DNA from: Macropodus opercularis
Lineage: Eukaryota; Chordata; Actinopteri; Anabantiformes; Osphronemidae
Direction of reading: 5' to 3'
Assembly: GCA_030770545.1 (NCBI GenBank)
Contig: CM061106.1
Span: 1,746,001 to 1,810,000 of the forward strand
DNA length: 64,000 nt
This document shows positions 9,454 through 21,890 of the stretch, in pieces. The notes beneath the pieces were generated by a model. The model worked only from the letters and a program-made list of their open reading frames with translations. It searched no databases and had not been told where the DNA came from. The number at the start of each line of letters is the position of its first letter. Position 1 is the stretch's first letter. Made by a program: the position numbers and the translations under genes.

Positions 9454-10574
9454 GCCTTAACACCACATATTTCAGCTATAGAGGGGACTTCTACAGACAG
9501 AGGCATGGCTGCGCTATGGGCTCTCCTGTGTCACCTATTGTGGCCAACCTATATATGGAAGAAGTGGAGAAGAAAGCTCTTGACTCTTTCTCAGGTACAG
9601 CCCCAACCCATTGGTTCAGATATGTGGATGACACCTGGGTGAAGATCAAGATCCAGGAGGTGCAGACCTTCACAGACCACATAAATACAGTGGACAGCAA
9701 CATCAGGTTCACCAGAGAAGACACCAAAAACAACAGACTGGCCTTTCTGGACTGCGCAGTCATCAGAGGGAATGACGGCGGCTTGGAAATAGAAATCTAC
9801 AGAAAACCCACCCACACAGACCAATATCTTCTGTTTGACTCTCATCACCCCCTTCAGCACAAACTAGGAGTCATCAGGACCCTGAACCACAGAGCGGAGA
9901 ACATTCCCACTTCCACTGTAGCCAAGACGAAGGAGAACATGCATGTAAGGGCAGCTCTCAGGACCTGTGGCCCCAGATGGGCCTTCAACAAAGCTGCGTC
10001 ACGTCCCAGAACAAGGACAACAGAACAGCCGGACACCCAAAGCCAACGGAAGAACCTGGTCATTCCTTACATGGCCGGAGTGTCCGAAAAGCTTAAAAGG
10101 ATTTTTAGAAACTACAACATACCTGTCTACTTCAAACCCACCAACACCCTCAGACAGAAGCTTGTACATCCAAAGGACCCGACACCAAAACACAGGAGGA
10201 GCAACATAGTATATGCAGTTCAAAACAGTGAAGAGTGCTCGGAACTATACATTGGTGAAACCAAACAGCCATTACACAAGAGGATGGCCCAGCATAGGAG
10301 GAACAACACGTCAGGACCAGTATCTGCCGTGTATCTCCACTTAAAAGACAAAGGCCACTCATTTGAAGACAACAACGTTCACATTCTGGACAGAGAAGAC
10401 AGGTGGTTTGAACGAGGCGTCAGAGAAGCCGTACATGTCCAGGTAAACAGCCCCTCTCTCAACAGAGGTGGGGGCCTCAGACACAACTTGTCTCCCATCT
10501 ACCATGCTGCCCTTTCAACTATGCCCAGGAAGATCAAGACCACTTTACACGTCCCCCACAAAGGAGACACTTAA
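9454..10574 (+). pseudogene. Partial Penelope protein: reverse transcriptase C-half plus GIY-YIG endonuclease
   Basis: An open frame of about 370 codons, but 5'-truncated, so not a working gene. It begins just before the motif GCAMGSPVSP of reverse transcriptase, followed by the catalytic FRYVDDTW, the thumb-side motif IYRKPTHTDQYL, and a C-terminal GIY-YIG-type nuclease with NIVYAV...LYIGET and conserved basic residues (HKRMAQHR). The palm motifs upstream are missing. Penelope proteins couple reverse transcription to nicking by this endonuclease. Stop TAA at 10572-10574. The absence of internal stops suggests a recent insertion compared with the copy at 2.7-3.3 kb. Confidence 0.85.
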
Positions 10575-10710
10575 CGACCCTTTAATGGTTGTAGGAGGAG
10601 TCACGGTAGTTGAGGATTCACACCTACTCACTACCCTCACACCCCCCTCTGTTCGCATAACGAGCCCATTCTTCACAGGTGTTAAGTGAAACCCAACTGG
10701 AGGATATATT

Positions 10711-10816
10711 AGTGGTCTCCACCAACTTCCCACAGACTGAAGAAGCCACCTGGATAGGTGGTGAAACGTTTCTACTAACTAGAAGAAGTCCAGTTGCCAT
10801 GACTCAACCTTCAGAC
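10711..10816 (+). repeat. Right inverted-repeat arm (pseudo-LTR) of Penelope element
   Basis: Partner of 9345-9450, 105 of 106 positions identical in reverse complement. Carries the hammerhead-like motif on the plus strand. Confidence 0.8.
10733..10775 (+). ncRNA. Type I hammerhead-ribozyme-like motif in Penelope pseudo-LTR
   Basis: Core CTGAAGA at 10737-10743, stem II GCCACCT/AGGTGGT (10745-10751 with 10756-10762, loop GGAT), then GAAA 10763-10766, a self-complementary AACGTT stem III, and a three-pair stem I (AGA 10734-10736 with TCT 10771-10773). Order and conserved bases match the minimal hammerhead; the predicted cleavage base is U rather than C. Short palindromic stem III suggests activity as a dimer. 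Hammerheads are an established feature of Penelope pseudo-LTRs; activity here is untested. Confidence 0.6.
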
Positions 10817-12790
10817 AACTTGACCTGGATGAATGAGAACCTTCACAGAAACACAAACAGTAACAGAACATTTTAAACAAAGACTAAATGTGGGACTAGT
10901 CACTGGAATGATGTCACCAACATCTGTCCAATCAGAGCAGATCGGCTGTAGCTCGTCTCCAGCTCTTTGACCCCTGGACTCTGGACCAAACCAAACGACA
11001 GATTCTCACAACTGTGAAATCAGCGGCTTAGTTTTTTACCCACGTTATTAATGATTTTATCTGTCTCACACAAATCTACCTGCACTAGTTGCTGAGCTGT
11101 TAAGCAACAATTATGCTAAACAAATATTCTCAATCAAGGAGTCGTGACCTAATGAGGCACCTGTGTTGATGCTGCGTGTGTATTTTTACAGTAAATAAAA
11201 ATGTACCATGTGACAGAGACTCAAACATCTGGTCCAACAACTGGTGAATGTCTGCTCTGCTCCTGAGCCACAGCTGACGCACCAACAAGTCAACGTTAAT
11301 GGAGTTGACATGGACGTTAAAATCTGAAAGGGAAAAATAAAGTTATTCTTTCTTTTCACAGCAGATCAGCTTCACGTGAGCAGTGATGAGCAGCAGAAGC
11401 TGAAGGTCCTGGTGAGAGCTCATGTCCACTACACCTGTCACACACCTGTCAGACCCATCACATCAGTTAACAAGCTGAATGTAGCCGTGATCAGCTTCTA
11501 TAGACTCATCATTTAAACCTGCTCGTAGTATTATAATACTACTACATAGACTGAGCTGCAGGTTGGTGCAGAGGCCTGTGGTGCTGGTTTGGAGGAGATT
11601 TCAAACAGTGGAGTGTTTGTTAGTATATTTACCTTTTCATGCATGTGTGGCTTTGGCTTTGTGACTGGACTGAACTTAATTTATTTGTGTGATGATTCTA
11701 ACATGAGTGATGATCTGTGAAATGAGACCATGTTCTACATTTGTGTCTACTTTCTTTCACAGCTGAAGCATCGTCGTCTCGTTCACTGCCTCACGTGCCA
11801 CAAGCCACAGGACGGCTGTGTGTGAAGTCTTCCCCAGAAGAGAGTTGAGCAGAGCTGCAGAGGGTCAAAGACTCAGTGAAGGCTTGGACCTGCAGAGGCC
11901 ACTGGGACTACATGGATGAAGAACCAAGCACCAGTGCAGCGTCACCAGAGGGAGCCCTGCAGACCAAAGCTTCTACGACAGGTGGGGGCTGTGAAACGAG
12001 AAGAGAACCTGTGCTGTAAGTAGACATGAAGGATTCAATGGCTGAAATCCTACTGTCAACAACAGGCCAGATGACAGCAGGTGTCTGTGTATGGACACAG
12101 GGAGGGACTGGACCTGGAGCGGCTCCATGGGTGAGGATCAACAAGGTGAACATAGTTCACTTCACTGCCCAAAGCTCTGCAATATAGGACATGATGTTGA
12201 AGTAACTAACAAATTGATGTTATTCATTCTCGTCAGGGTCTGAGACAAACAATTAACATCCACCCTCCCAACTCTACTGATATCACCCACAAGCTGCAGT
12301 AGAAGAGACGTAGTGAGAGAGCAGCACATCTCTAAGGACAATGGCTACACAATATGTCTCCATGCATTTATTTAAAGCAGATGGAAATAAAACACATGGC
12401 CTCACTTCCTGTTCTACAGGTGGACAGCAGCACCCAGGGCAATGCATGCTGGGTAATATTACAATACACACTCTAAGCCATCAAGCTACAAACCAGAGCA
12501 GACTGGACTTAACAAAAGTAATGAAGTGCTGCCATCTAGTGGTGTCAATCCAAACCCTTACAGGAAAGACTTTCCTCAAGTCACAAACAGTGAGAACAGT
12601 CACCACAAACTGAACATGTGTCGTAGTTTGGTTGTTGGTCAAGTGTTGGATCATCACATGAAGCCTTTCATCACAGGGTAACAACTTCCTCTTCACCTTT
12701 TCACCAGCCCTGGTTCTTTTCTCTCCAGTCTGCTCACACACCAGTTTTTTCCCATCCCACATCACCAGTGACGACCCAGCTCTTAAGGTG
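10817..12790. other. No gene recognised
   Basis: About 2 kb of unassigned sequence with short frames only. No family-specific motif, RNA gene or clear repeat was recognised. Confidence 0.3.
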
Positions 12791-12799
12791 ATGTGGAAA

Positions 12800-14640
12800 T
12801 GGCGTCAGCAGAAAAAACACAACAAGCAGCGTCCGGCTGTTCACAGAGACCTGGCTGACACCACTCATCCCAGACTCTGCTGTCTCAATGGACAACTTTC
12901 ATCTGTTGGGCCGACAGGATGGAGGACAGCAGTAAGAAGAAAGGAGGAGTCTGGCTGAGTATGTGAACCGGGTCACTGCGCAATTACATGTGCCACAGAG
13001 ACATGGAACTGTCAGCAGCATGAGGCCACACTACCTGCCTCCACACACACAGTCTGTCACCTGTCCCACCAGAGCAGTAAAACACTGGACTTGTTCTACG
13101 CCAGCACTAAGGAGGCCTGCAGTGCGTCCTCCCCTTGGGGAGAGCTGACCACAGCGTGGTGTGCTGTCCAGTCTGTCTATCCGGTCGTACACAGTCAAGA
13201 GGTGGACTGTTGAGAGTGAGGAGGCTCTCAGGGCCTGTTTCACCACCACTGTGTGAATGGAGCTCTGCTCCCCACGCAGGGAGGATGGAAATGGCCTCAC
13301 AGGCTGCATAGCTGACTACATGGATGTCTGCTTAAAACATTGTCCCCTCCAGTGAGTGGTGCTTTGCTAGCAACAAGCCCTGGATCACCCCTGATATTAA
13401 AGCTCTCCTAAAGGAGAAGAAGAGAGCTTTCACATCAGGGAGTAAGGAGGAGCTGAGCTGATCAAAGAGGGAACGGATACAAGAAGAAGATGGAGATGCA
13501 GCTACAGCAGCAGAGCATCAGTGAGGAGAAGCCTGGAAACCATTTCTGGCTACAAATCCCCCCACTCACAGGCAGAGGGACCTGAGGTGGTCAACGAGCT
13601 GAACCTGCATTTCAACAGGTTCCACCATTCAGCTACTGTCACCCCAAGTAGCCACATTTAAACTCTGACACCTGGACCAACCCCTGCACCAACAGCCTGT
13701 CACACCACTGACTAATGCCAGCATTTTCCCACTACACACCTCCCTGGACACAGCCTCTACCCCAAGACACTCTCCCACTTGCTCACCTGGAAAGACCTGA
13801 CAGCACCATGAGGATCAAATTTTTTTTATGTCTCTAGTGTCTTCAAGACCATCCAGCCAGTCCTTCTGAACAGAAGCGGGCAGGTGTGGACCTCCATCTG
13901 ACAGAGTGGATTCTAGATTTTCTATGGTGGCATGTCCTGTCCCCTCACCGGTGAACATCCAGGGAACAGATATCGAGAGAATGGACTCTTATAAGTACCT
14001 GGGAGTACAACTAAACAAAAAACTGAACTAGACCCAGAAAACAGAAGCCCTGTACAGGAAGGGTCAGAGCAGACTCTACCTGAGGAGACTGTGGTCTTTT
14101 AGGGTGAAGGGTGAACTGCTGAAGACCTTCTATTACTCTGTGGTGGCACCAGCCGTCCTGTACGGTGTGGTCATCACTGAGAGGGACAGGAGGAAGCTGG
14201 ACAATGTGATCCAGAAGTCCAGCTCTGTCCTGGGTTGGTCTCTGGACACAGTGCAGGAAGTGGAGACAAAGGATCCTGGCAAAACTGACGTCCATACTAG
14301 TCCATGAGTCTCACCCACTGCAGGACGCACTGTCTGTTCTGTGGAGCAGCTTCAGTGACTGATCCACCCTCGCTGTGCTGAGGAGAGAATCAGCAGATCT
14401 TTCCTTCCTGCTGCAACCAGACTCTACACTCAGCTCTGCTAATTACCCCCATGTCCATCCCTCAGTAACCTTAATAGTGTCAATAACCCACTGACACTGT
14501 AAAAAGCTGTGCAATATTTATTATAATGCGCAACAATGAGCTGTAAACTATCTCTTAGCATGATGCCCTTCACTCTAGAAACTGTACTTGGCTGTTGTAA
14601 AATGCAGTTTCCCCACTGTGGGACTAAGAAAGTTTTTTTC
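12800..14640 (+). mobile_element. Degenerate LINE (CR1/L2/Rex1 group)
   Basis: Endonuclease and reverse-transcriptase pieces appear in order but in shifting frames: FTETWLT near 12840, ASNKPWITPDIKALL near 13365, a FSSAFNTIQP-like block near 13835, DSYKYLGVQLN near 13985 and the C-terminal thumb region to 14300. Much of the palm domain is deleted between about 13930 and 13945. The 3' end, with TTCCCCACTGTGGGACTAA near 14608, matches the end of the LINE at 62.9 kb, so the two are related. Non-functional. Confidence 0.75.
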
Positions 14641-14649
14641 TTCTTCCAC

Positions 14650-17369
14650 AATTCTTAAAACTGAAATTGTGGGTAAAACTTCATAGTACTGCATCTTCAT
14701 ATTCATTCATGCAAACCTCAACAACAACAAACGTGTAACTGTGCACATCTGAATATTGTGAAAAATTCTTCACGGAGTCCACTGAACCAGTCAAGAAGTC
14801 GCTGGTTTGGCCTCGACCACTTCAGATCTGTTTCAGTGCGTAAAGGCAACGTGATGTGACCATGGAGGCCAACTTGGTCCTTGTTCAGAAACAGAGTTGA
14901 GGAAGTGGTTTGGTGGAGCCTTACCTGGTAACAGAATGTTTGTGAGGGAAGAAGATGAGCAGGAACAGGTGCTTCCCATCCTGATAGTTCAAACGAAATG
15001 AGGAAACGTTGACTGGTCGACATCTCTTTTCTCAGTTCCAGTGTCAAGGCTGGACACCTTCACCCATGTTTTCATTCAGCCACATTCCTCAGTTCATTAC
15101 TGTCCATACACACTCTGACCATCAGCTGATAAGTAAGAACTTTAATGTGAAAAGAAACATTATGTCTGAGAACAATCTCACACTGTAAAAATAGACAACT
15201 TAGTTTCTACTTTATTTATTACTAGTTATTTACCTCACTAATAAGTCAGTTGGCTGTGAGGTCTTCAGACTCTTCTTCCTTCCTGTCTTGTTTACCTGTT
15301 TTTGATGTCACCATGCTCACCTGCATCCTGTTCTGTAATCATGCCCTGGTATTAAAGTCATTTGCTCACCAGCTTCCACTGCTGGTAAGTCACCCCTTGT
15401 CTCTTTTTTTTCTGCTTTGCTTCACATTCCCCCACCTCTAGCCCTTTCTAATCTTGCAAGTAAGTTCATAGTCAGTAGTAGTTTGATTAGTTTTCTGTAG
15501 CTCCTGCTTCTGCAGTGTTTTGTGTTCAGTAGGGTTTTCTACTTCAGTCGTTTTTTTGTCCTGCTCAGAGCAGTAGAGAGTTTATGTTCCTTTGTATTTT
15601 CATTAGTGTTGGATCCTGCACCAGGCAGCGTTTTCCTTTCTTAGTGTTTCTCCAAATTTTGAGTTTTGCATTCTTCCAGCTTGCTGGGAATTTGTTTGAA
15701 AATAAATCTTTTAAGACCCTCACTCTGTCTCCTGGCTTGGTTCTGCGCGTCAGTCCGCTCTGACTCAGGTGCATTTGTAACAACACTAAGTTTGATAAAG
15801 TAAATAAATGAATAAGCAGCTATGAAACGTTCTGCTCAGGTTACCAATCACACATACAGCACATAGTGATATTAATCAAATTACGATATAATGAGCAGCA
15901 ACCTGCATAAAACTAAGCCTGGTGATAATAACTAACATATCAATACAACATTACATTACATAAACATGTGACAAACTTTAATCAGTTTATTGCAGAATGA
16001 CTAAAAAGAGGCAGCATATTAAAGAAAACATTTATTTCTAATAGAAGAGGCAGCTAAACTCACTGACCAAGCAAATAAGTCGAACACATCACCAGTTAAA
16101 ATGAGCCAGAGAATCAACCTGTGGAGAAACAAGCCAGTGACATCAGCCCAGAACTAAAGACCTGAGAAACCAGCCTCATCCCAAGAGGCTTCATTCATAC
16201 GTCTGCATGTTGGTGTTGTTTCAGCTCCACAAGCCTGTTTTCTGTAAGTATCTATTTATTGCTTCTAGTATTAGACGTGTGTTTTATGTCCATGTGTCAG
16301 TCATGTGTGTCAGTCATGTGTCATTAATTCACTGCAGCGAAGCCCTTTTATCCAAGTCAAACCTCCAAAGGCAGACGAGTAAAGAAGCGTGAAGCAAACG
16401 AAGCAAAAGCAAAAGAATGACTCACTTCCCTTGCTGGGAATTTCTAAACACTACTGGGCTCAACACTGAGGCAGTGACCAGACTGGCTGAAAACGTGGAG
16501 AACCCACAAGCATGACTCAAACTTTACCAGTAGAAATCCTTTAATAAGACAAAGAGTAGAGGGACAAACAAGAGGAACAGACACAAATACACAGGAAAAT
16601 AATGACCAATATATAGTATATATATAAAATATACAAACAAATATATATATAAACAGGAATGCTAACTTACTGACACAGAAGGTCTTATTCAAAGAACCAG
16701 ATAAAAACACATGGATGAATTTTTGAGACAAGAGCGACAGAGACCAAATGAGTAACAGATGACAAACCAAGTGACAGAGCAACAAACCCACAAATGTGGT
16801 CAGAGTCCTTAAATACACGATACAGCACCAGGTGAAGGTGACAGACAGTGATTACAGACAGGAAACAGCAACAGGACGTGACATCACACACATAACAGCC
16901 TCTGAGCCGTCCCAGATGTTTGTGTTCTTCAGTCGTTCTAAACATGTAAAGACACCTTCTCACATTTCTCCTCTTCTCCTGAATAACAGCAGCCATCTGC
17001 TCTGTAGTGATAAGCGAAACAATGAAACGCTTCCACAGAGGACAGTTGAACGTTCCACTGCCACCAGGTGGGCGAACAGAGGACACAGTCATGCTTCGAG
17101 TGAAAGCAAACAAGGTGATGTTGGGGACCAAAGGAGCATAAATTCTGATAATTGTATCTATAATTTAGATATTACCAATCTTGGTTATTAGCTAAATTTA
17201 TCATTGATAAATTAAGATTAGATAGCGAACTATCAAATGAATTGCTTAGGTGGTTTGCTCCTGGCCTCATTCCGCATAGGCAAAAGTCCTGTCAGCAGTA
17301 GAGACTTTACTCATGCTCTCTACTTCTCATTCACCACATGTAAGAAGCCTCAGAACCACACTCTCACTA
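14650..17369. other. No gene recognised apart from a possible LTR
   Basis: Includes a TA-rich microsatellite at about 16613-16652 and the downstream flank of the minus-strand B30.2 exon, so some may be 3' untranslated region. Short frames only. Confidence 0.3.
15450..15782 (+). mobile_element. Possible solo LTR (R-U5 end only recognisable)
   Basis: AATAAA at 15701-15706 followed by a CT-rich stretch with CTGTCTCCTGGCTTGG and a terminus TGTAACA at 15776-15782 looks like the R-U5 end of a fish LTR. The 5' end cannot be placed and no primer-binding site follows. A non-LTR repeat or a gene 3' end would also fit. Confidence 0.25.
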
Positions 17370-17896
17370 CTACACATCACATAGAGACACTGAGGAACCA
17401 GGAGAGTAGACTCCAAACCCAGGATACAGAGGTTGAGTGAATGTGGTGTTGAAGGTGTGGAGGTGGATCAGTTTGTCAGAGGAGACTCTGTAGAAGGACA
17501 GAGAACCAGCAGGACAGTCCACAAACACTGAGACTCTGTCAGACACAGAGGAGGAGATGGATGTTACTATGTTATTGTGAAAGAAAAAGTAACCACGGCC
17601 AGAGCAGCTCAGACTCCAGGACTGATTGTTCCATCCAAACAAAGAATCTTCACTGTTTCCTTTTCTTCTGATTCCTCTGTAACTCACTGATATATCAACG
17701 TCTCCTCTCCACTCAACCTCCCAGTAACAGCGACCAGTCAGTTCATTACTACACAGCAGCTGAGGACACTGGTCAAATCTGTCTGGATGATCAGGATACG
17801 ACTGATCCTCCTCCACACGTGTCACCGTCCTGTTGTTGTCAGACAGTTGTAGTTCTCTGTTCACTGTGTTTGTGTCGATGGTGAGTTGACAGAAAT
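17370..17896 (-). CDS. B30.2 (PRY-SPRY) exon
   Basis: Encodes about 175 residues forming a complete PRY-SPRY module, the usual C terminus of one large teleost NLR class and of TRIM proteins. In those families it is a protein- or ligand-binding surface. Preceded by acceptor CTCTCCATCAG. Its sequence is very close to the start of the B30.2 exon at 63861-64000, so it belongs to the NLR rather than the TRIM family here. Confidence 0.75.
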
Positions 17897-18358
17897 CTGA
17901 TGGAGAGAACAAGACACAATCCAGCTGCAGTTATTCATCTCTCATCAGTTTGATGATGACTCATGACATCAGTGATGTGACAGTTTGAAGATGGTTGAAT
18001 GTTGCTGCTTTGTTTCATCAGTCTCATTAAAACACACTTACACTTCCTCAGACCTGGTCTCAACCATCGGACTCCACCAGGCTCCACCCTGAAAGGAGGA
18101 CGGGGTCAGACCAGCACATGCAGACATGGACATTACATTACACTGCTCCTGTTGAAGTCTCTGCTAAAACAAGTCTCTCCATACCCGAGAGTGTCCAGTC
18201 TCCAGTGTGGATCCTCCAGTAGAGCAGACAGCAGCTTCACTCCTGAGTCTCCTGGATGATTGTAGCTCAGGTCCAGCTCTCTCAGATGGGAGGGGTTGGA
18301 GCTCAGAGCTGAGGCCAGAGAAGCACAACCTCCCTCTGTGACCAGACAACCTGACAAC
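17370..18358 (-). pseudogene. Detached 3' part of an NLR gene: LRR, linker and B30.2 exons
   Basis: Three exons on the minus strand with good splice sites and matching phases: LRR 18358-18185 (174 nt), linker 18088-18042 (47 nt), B30.2 17896-17370 (527 nt, stop TAG 17370-17372). They match, exon by exon, 63273-63446, 63669-63715 and 63861 onward of the plus-strand NLR gene. The B30.2 exon has a PRY part and a SPRY part with CYWEVEW, SLFGWNNQSWSL and a final FGVY...SLCDV. No NACHT exon lies nearby: a LINE starts at 18.65 kb, and the nearest minus-strand NLR exons are at 41.1 kb. It could be the distant 3' end of that gene (23-kb intron) or an orphan fragment. The exons themselves are open. Confidence 0.7.
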
Positions 18359-18649
18359 CTGCAGACACAACAACACAGAAGTCTGACGTCACTGAAGGAA
18401 GGAGTAAGATGCTAACAAACCTGGAGTAAAATCAACGAAATGAGAAAACAGGTTTTGTTTGAATCTTCATTTATAAATTGCAAAAAGATGTCAACTGATT
18501 GAGCTAAACCTGTCAAAAAATAATATTTTATAATATATTTCTTCTTTTTTTTCAAAAAAGGAATACAGAGTAAGGTCAAGCAGTATAGAAATTCATATGC
18601 TCATGACATTGTGCTGATACATAGACAATTTGTTCTATGCTTAATCTTC

Positions 18650-21600
18650 ATTTATATTCAAATTCAAATTCAATTCAAAAACACTTTATTTGTCCCCGAG
18701 GGGCAATTAAGAGGAGCACACAGTAGCTTAAATACATACTCTCCCACAAACGCACAAGCGATCGACACACCGTACAAAAGCTCCAATGAAACGATCATAA
18801 TAAATAAAGTAAAAGGAATAGTTAAAAAGTGCATAAGATATTTCATTCAATGTGCTTAAGACCGTTTAAAAGATTCACAGCCCTAGGGATAAAAGTCATT
18901 TTTCTCCTTTGTGTCCTGCAGCCTGGACACCGAAGCCTTCGTCCAGACGGGAGCCAGTCAAATTCGGTGAATAAGATGTGGGAGGGGTCCCGTAGGATCC
19001 CACGTGCCAATTTCAGAGTCCGCTGGTCGCACAGGTCTGAGATAGAGCGCATGGGTTGTCCAATGATTTTTGAGCATAGTTTGACGATATTTGACAGACG
19101 ACTTCGGTTTTGCAGTGAAATGGAATGAAACCAACATGAGATCGAAAAAGTTATTACATTTTCAATGTAGGCACAGTAAAATTTTGTGAGGATGTTCTTG
19201 TTAATGCAAAAAGTATTGAGTTTCCTAAGCAAATATTGTCTCTGGTGACATTTTTTAAGAATTACGTCTGTGTTTGATGTGAATTTTAACATATCGTCAA
19301 ATACAGTTCCCAGATATTTGTATTCCTTCACAATCTCCACTGTCTTTCCATGTAGGGTAGTGCAGACTGCTTCAGCCGCGAGTCTCTGCTTGGGAGAAAA
19401 AGTCAGTATCATCTCTTTGGTTTTATCAATGTTTAGCTCAAGACACGAGTTGCCACACCATTCGACAAAGTCCTGCAAGGCTGGGCCATGGTGCTGTGTG
19501 GGGCCAGAGAGCAATGACAGGAGGATGGTATCATCAGCAAATTTCGCTATGTGGCAGTTTTGCTGGGAAGATCTGCAGTCGTCTGTGTAGAGGATGAAAA
19601 GTAGGGGTGATAGGACGCAGCCTTGTGGGGAGCCAGTGGAGGTGAAGAGGATGTCAGACAGTGAGTTGTTCACCAACACCCTCTGTGACCTGTTGGTGAG
19701 GAAGTCTATAATCCATAAGATGAGTTGGTGGTCGATATGAAAGCGTGTGTTCAGCTTTTCGGCTAGAATGTGAGGCTGCATGGTGTTGAATGCTGAAGAG
19801 AAGTCTGCAAACAGGAGTCTGGCAGTGGAGTTGGGGGTTTCCAGGTGTTTGTGAATAGTATTCAAAATAAACACTTTTGCATCATCAACCCCTCTCCCAG
19901 CCCTGTATGCGAACTGCAGTGGATCCATTATCGGGTCGGTTACCTTGGTTATATAATCCTTAATGATTCGCTCCATGGCTTTCATTACCAGGGATGTGAG
20001 AGCCACAGGTCTGAGATCGTTCAGTACCTTCGCAGTAGTCTTCTTGGGAATGGGAATCACTGTCGAGTGTTTCCACAACGCAGGAACTGTGTTGTTGGTC
20101 AATGAGCACTGGAACAGATGCTGAAACACCCCCCCCAGCTGCTCAGCACAGTGCCTTAGGGTCCGGCCACAAATGTTATCTGGTCCCGGTGCTGTATTCA
20201 TTTTAGTCCTTTTGAGAGCACTCACCACCTCTGCTGTACTAATGTTGAGGGCAGACTTATCAGGTCTAAGTGAGGAGATGACTGAACTTAGCTGGATACT
20301 GTTGTCCTTTTCAAATCTTGTATAAAAAGAATTGAGGTCATTGGGAAGTGAAGTGGGGCTGCTGCCTGAAACCTGGATGGAATTGCGGCTGGTGGAGACT
20401 GAATTCACAGCTGCCATATTTTTGAGGCCCTGCCAAGCTGAGCGGAGATTCCCTTTTGTGAAAAGTTGTTCCATTTTGTTTTTATATTTTAGTTTGGCCA
20501 TTTTTATGGCTCGCTTGACCTCTCTATTAACCTCCTTCTTTTCAGCATCAGAACCCGTGAAAAATGTCCTTTTCTTTTTATTCAGGATGTTTTTCAGATC
20601 TTTAGTCACCCAGGGTTTATTGTTAGGAAATACAGTGACTTTTTTGCTGGGAATGATGCTGTCCACGCAGAAGGAGATGTATGCTGAGACTGTTTCCACC
20701 TGCTCATTGGTGTCAGTAGAACGGGATGTGAGGGTATTCCAGTCAGTGGTTTCAAAGCACCCCTGCAGCCTGTCAATACTGTCTGGGGTCCAGTGTTTGA
20801 TGACCCTGGTGACTTTCTCTGTTCTCCTGACCACAGGTGAGTAGGCAGGTGCAAGCAGGATACTATGGTGATCTGAAGAGTCAGGAGGGGGGAGGGAGAC
20901 AGCTCTATAGGCATTTGGGACTGAACCATAGCATTTATCCAGTGTTTTTCCCAGGCGGGTGGCACAGTTAACATACTCATGAAAACCTTAAAATAATTTG
21001 TCATCTGAACAGTGATTAAAGTCCCCCATGATGAATTTGGGAGCATCAGGGGAGGTCACTTCATATTTATCAGTCATGCTTTTTATGAGTTCAGCGGCTG
21101 TAGATGCATTTGCTCTGGGGGGAATATAAACCAGGAAGAAGAACAGCTGTGGGAATTCCCTGGGGAGATAGTAAGGGCGCAAAGAGACAGCCAGGAGTTC
21201 TATGTCGGAGTTACACACTTCTTCCCTGACAACAACTGTCTTGCACCAGAGTGGATTTATGTACAGGCAGACCCCGCCTCCATGATGTTTAGCAGTCAGC
21301 TCAGTGTCACGGTCTAGCCTTACTGGAAGGCCAAAGCCTTCTATGTACAGGTTATCACTGGTATCGCTCTTGTTCAGCCACGTTTCAGTAAAAGCAAGGA
21401 TGGAAGCAGTCCGATATTCATACGAGTGAAACACGTTGGCTTGTAGTTCGTCAGTCTTATTGCGCAATGAGCGCACGTTAGCAAGTATCACTGACGGAAG
21501 CACACGGTCTTGTTTACTTTTTCCTCGCTTCAGTCTTGCTTTAACCCCACCTTTCTTCTACTCCCTTCTTGTTATCTTTTTCTTATTGTTGTACGAGGTG

Positions 21601-21890
21601 TCCGTCCGACTGGAAGTGTTGGTACGACGCAACTCCTTCGGTAACTCACTTATGACGATGTCCTGGTGAGAGGAATGATGCAGCTGTAGCAGCAGGTCTC
21701 TGGAATATATGATCCGTGGATTATCCGGGAGGCTGTGTCCGCTTGTTAAAGTGGAAAAATAGTCCAACACAAAATAAAATAATGCAAAAATCCACAAGGC
21801 CCCTGTGTAGATCATACTCGGAAGGTTGAGCTGATGCCAGGCGGCTAGCTGCTTGCTTGTTAGCTTGTTGGTCCGGTGTTTAGCCTAGCT
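18650..21890 (-). mobile_element. Nearly intact LINE (CR1/L2/Rex1 group)
   Basis: One long minus-strand frame runs 21815-18843 (991 codons), broken only by two stop codons at 21558-21560 and 20988-20990. N-terminal region, then an AP-endonuclease domain (VILANVRSLRNKTDELQA start, FTETWLN, GDFNHC), then reverse transcriptase (TAPGPDNICG, FADFSSAFNTM, SPQGCVLSPLLFILYTDDC, catalytic FADDT, KEYKYLGTVFD). The 3' end carries AATAAAG and tails off in TGAATT repeats around 18655-18680. It inserted just upstream of the detached NLR LRR-B30.2 exons. Two nonsense codons in an otherwise open frame indicate a young but inactive copy. Confidence 0.85.
18843..21815 (-). pseudogene. LINE ORF: endonuclease-reverse transcriptase, two premature stops
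   Basis: Would encode a single polypeptide of about 990 residues that nicks target DNA and reverse-transcribes LINE RNA at the nick. Endonuclease occupies roughly codons 105-320; reverse transcriptase roughly 500-800 with the FADD box. The distances 21815 to 21503 and 21503 to 20834 are multiples of three, showing that all segments share one frame. TAG at 21558 and TAA at 20988 are the only breaks. Confidence 0.8.

Larger units (their letters stand above)
9345..10816 (+). mobile_element. 5'-truncated Penelope-like element between 106-bp inverted repeats
   Basis: A Penelope-like retroelement fragment whose coding part (9454-10574) starts abruptly inside reverse transcriptase. The flanks are near-perfect inverted repeats: 9345-9450 and the reverse complement of 10711-10816 agree at 105 of 106 positions. 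This fits the known pseudo-LTR arrangement of Penelope elements, in which a truncated copy sits in reverse next to the main unit. The right arm follows a 136-bp 3' untranslated region. Confidence 0.8.
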
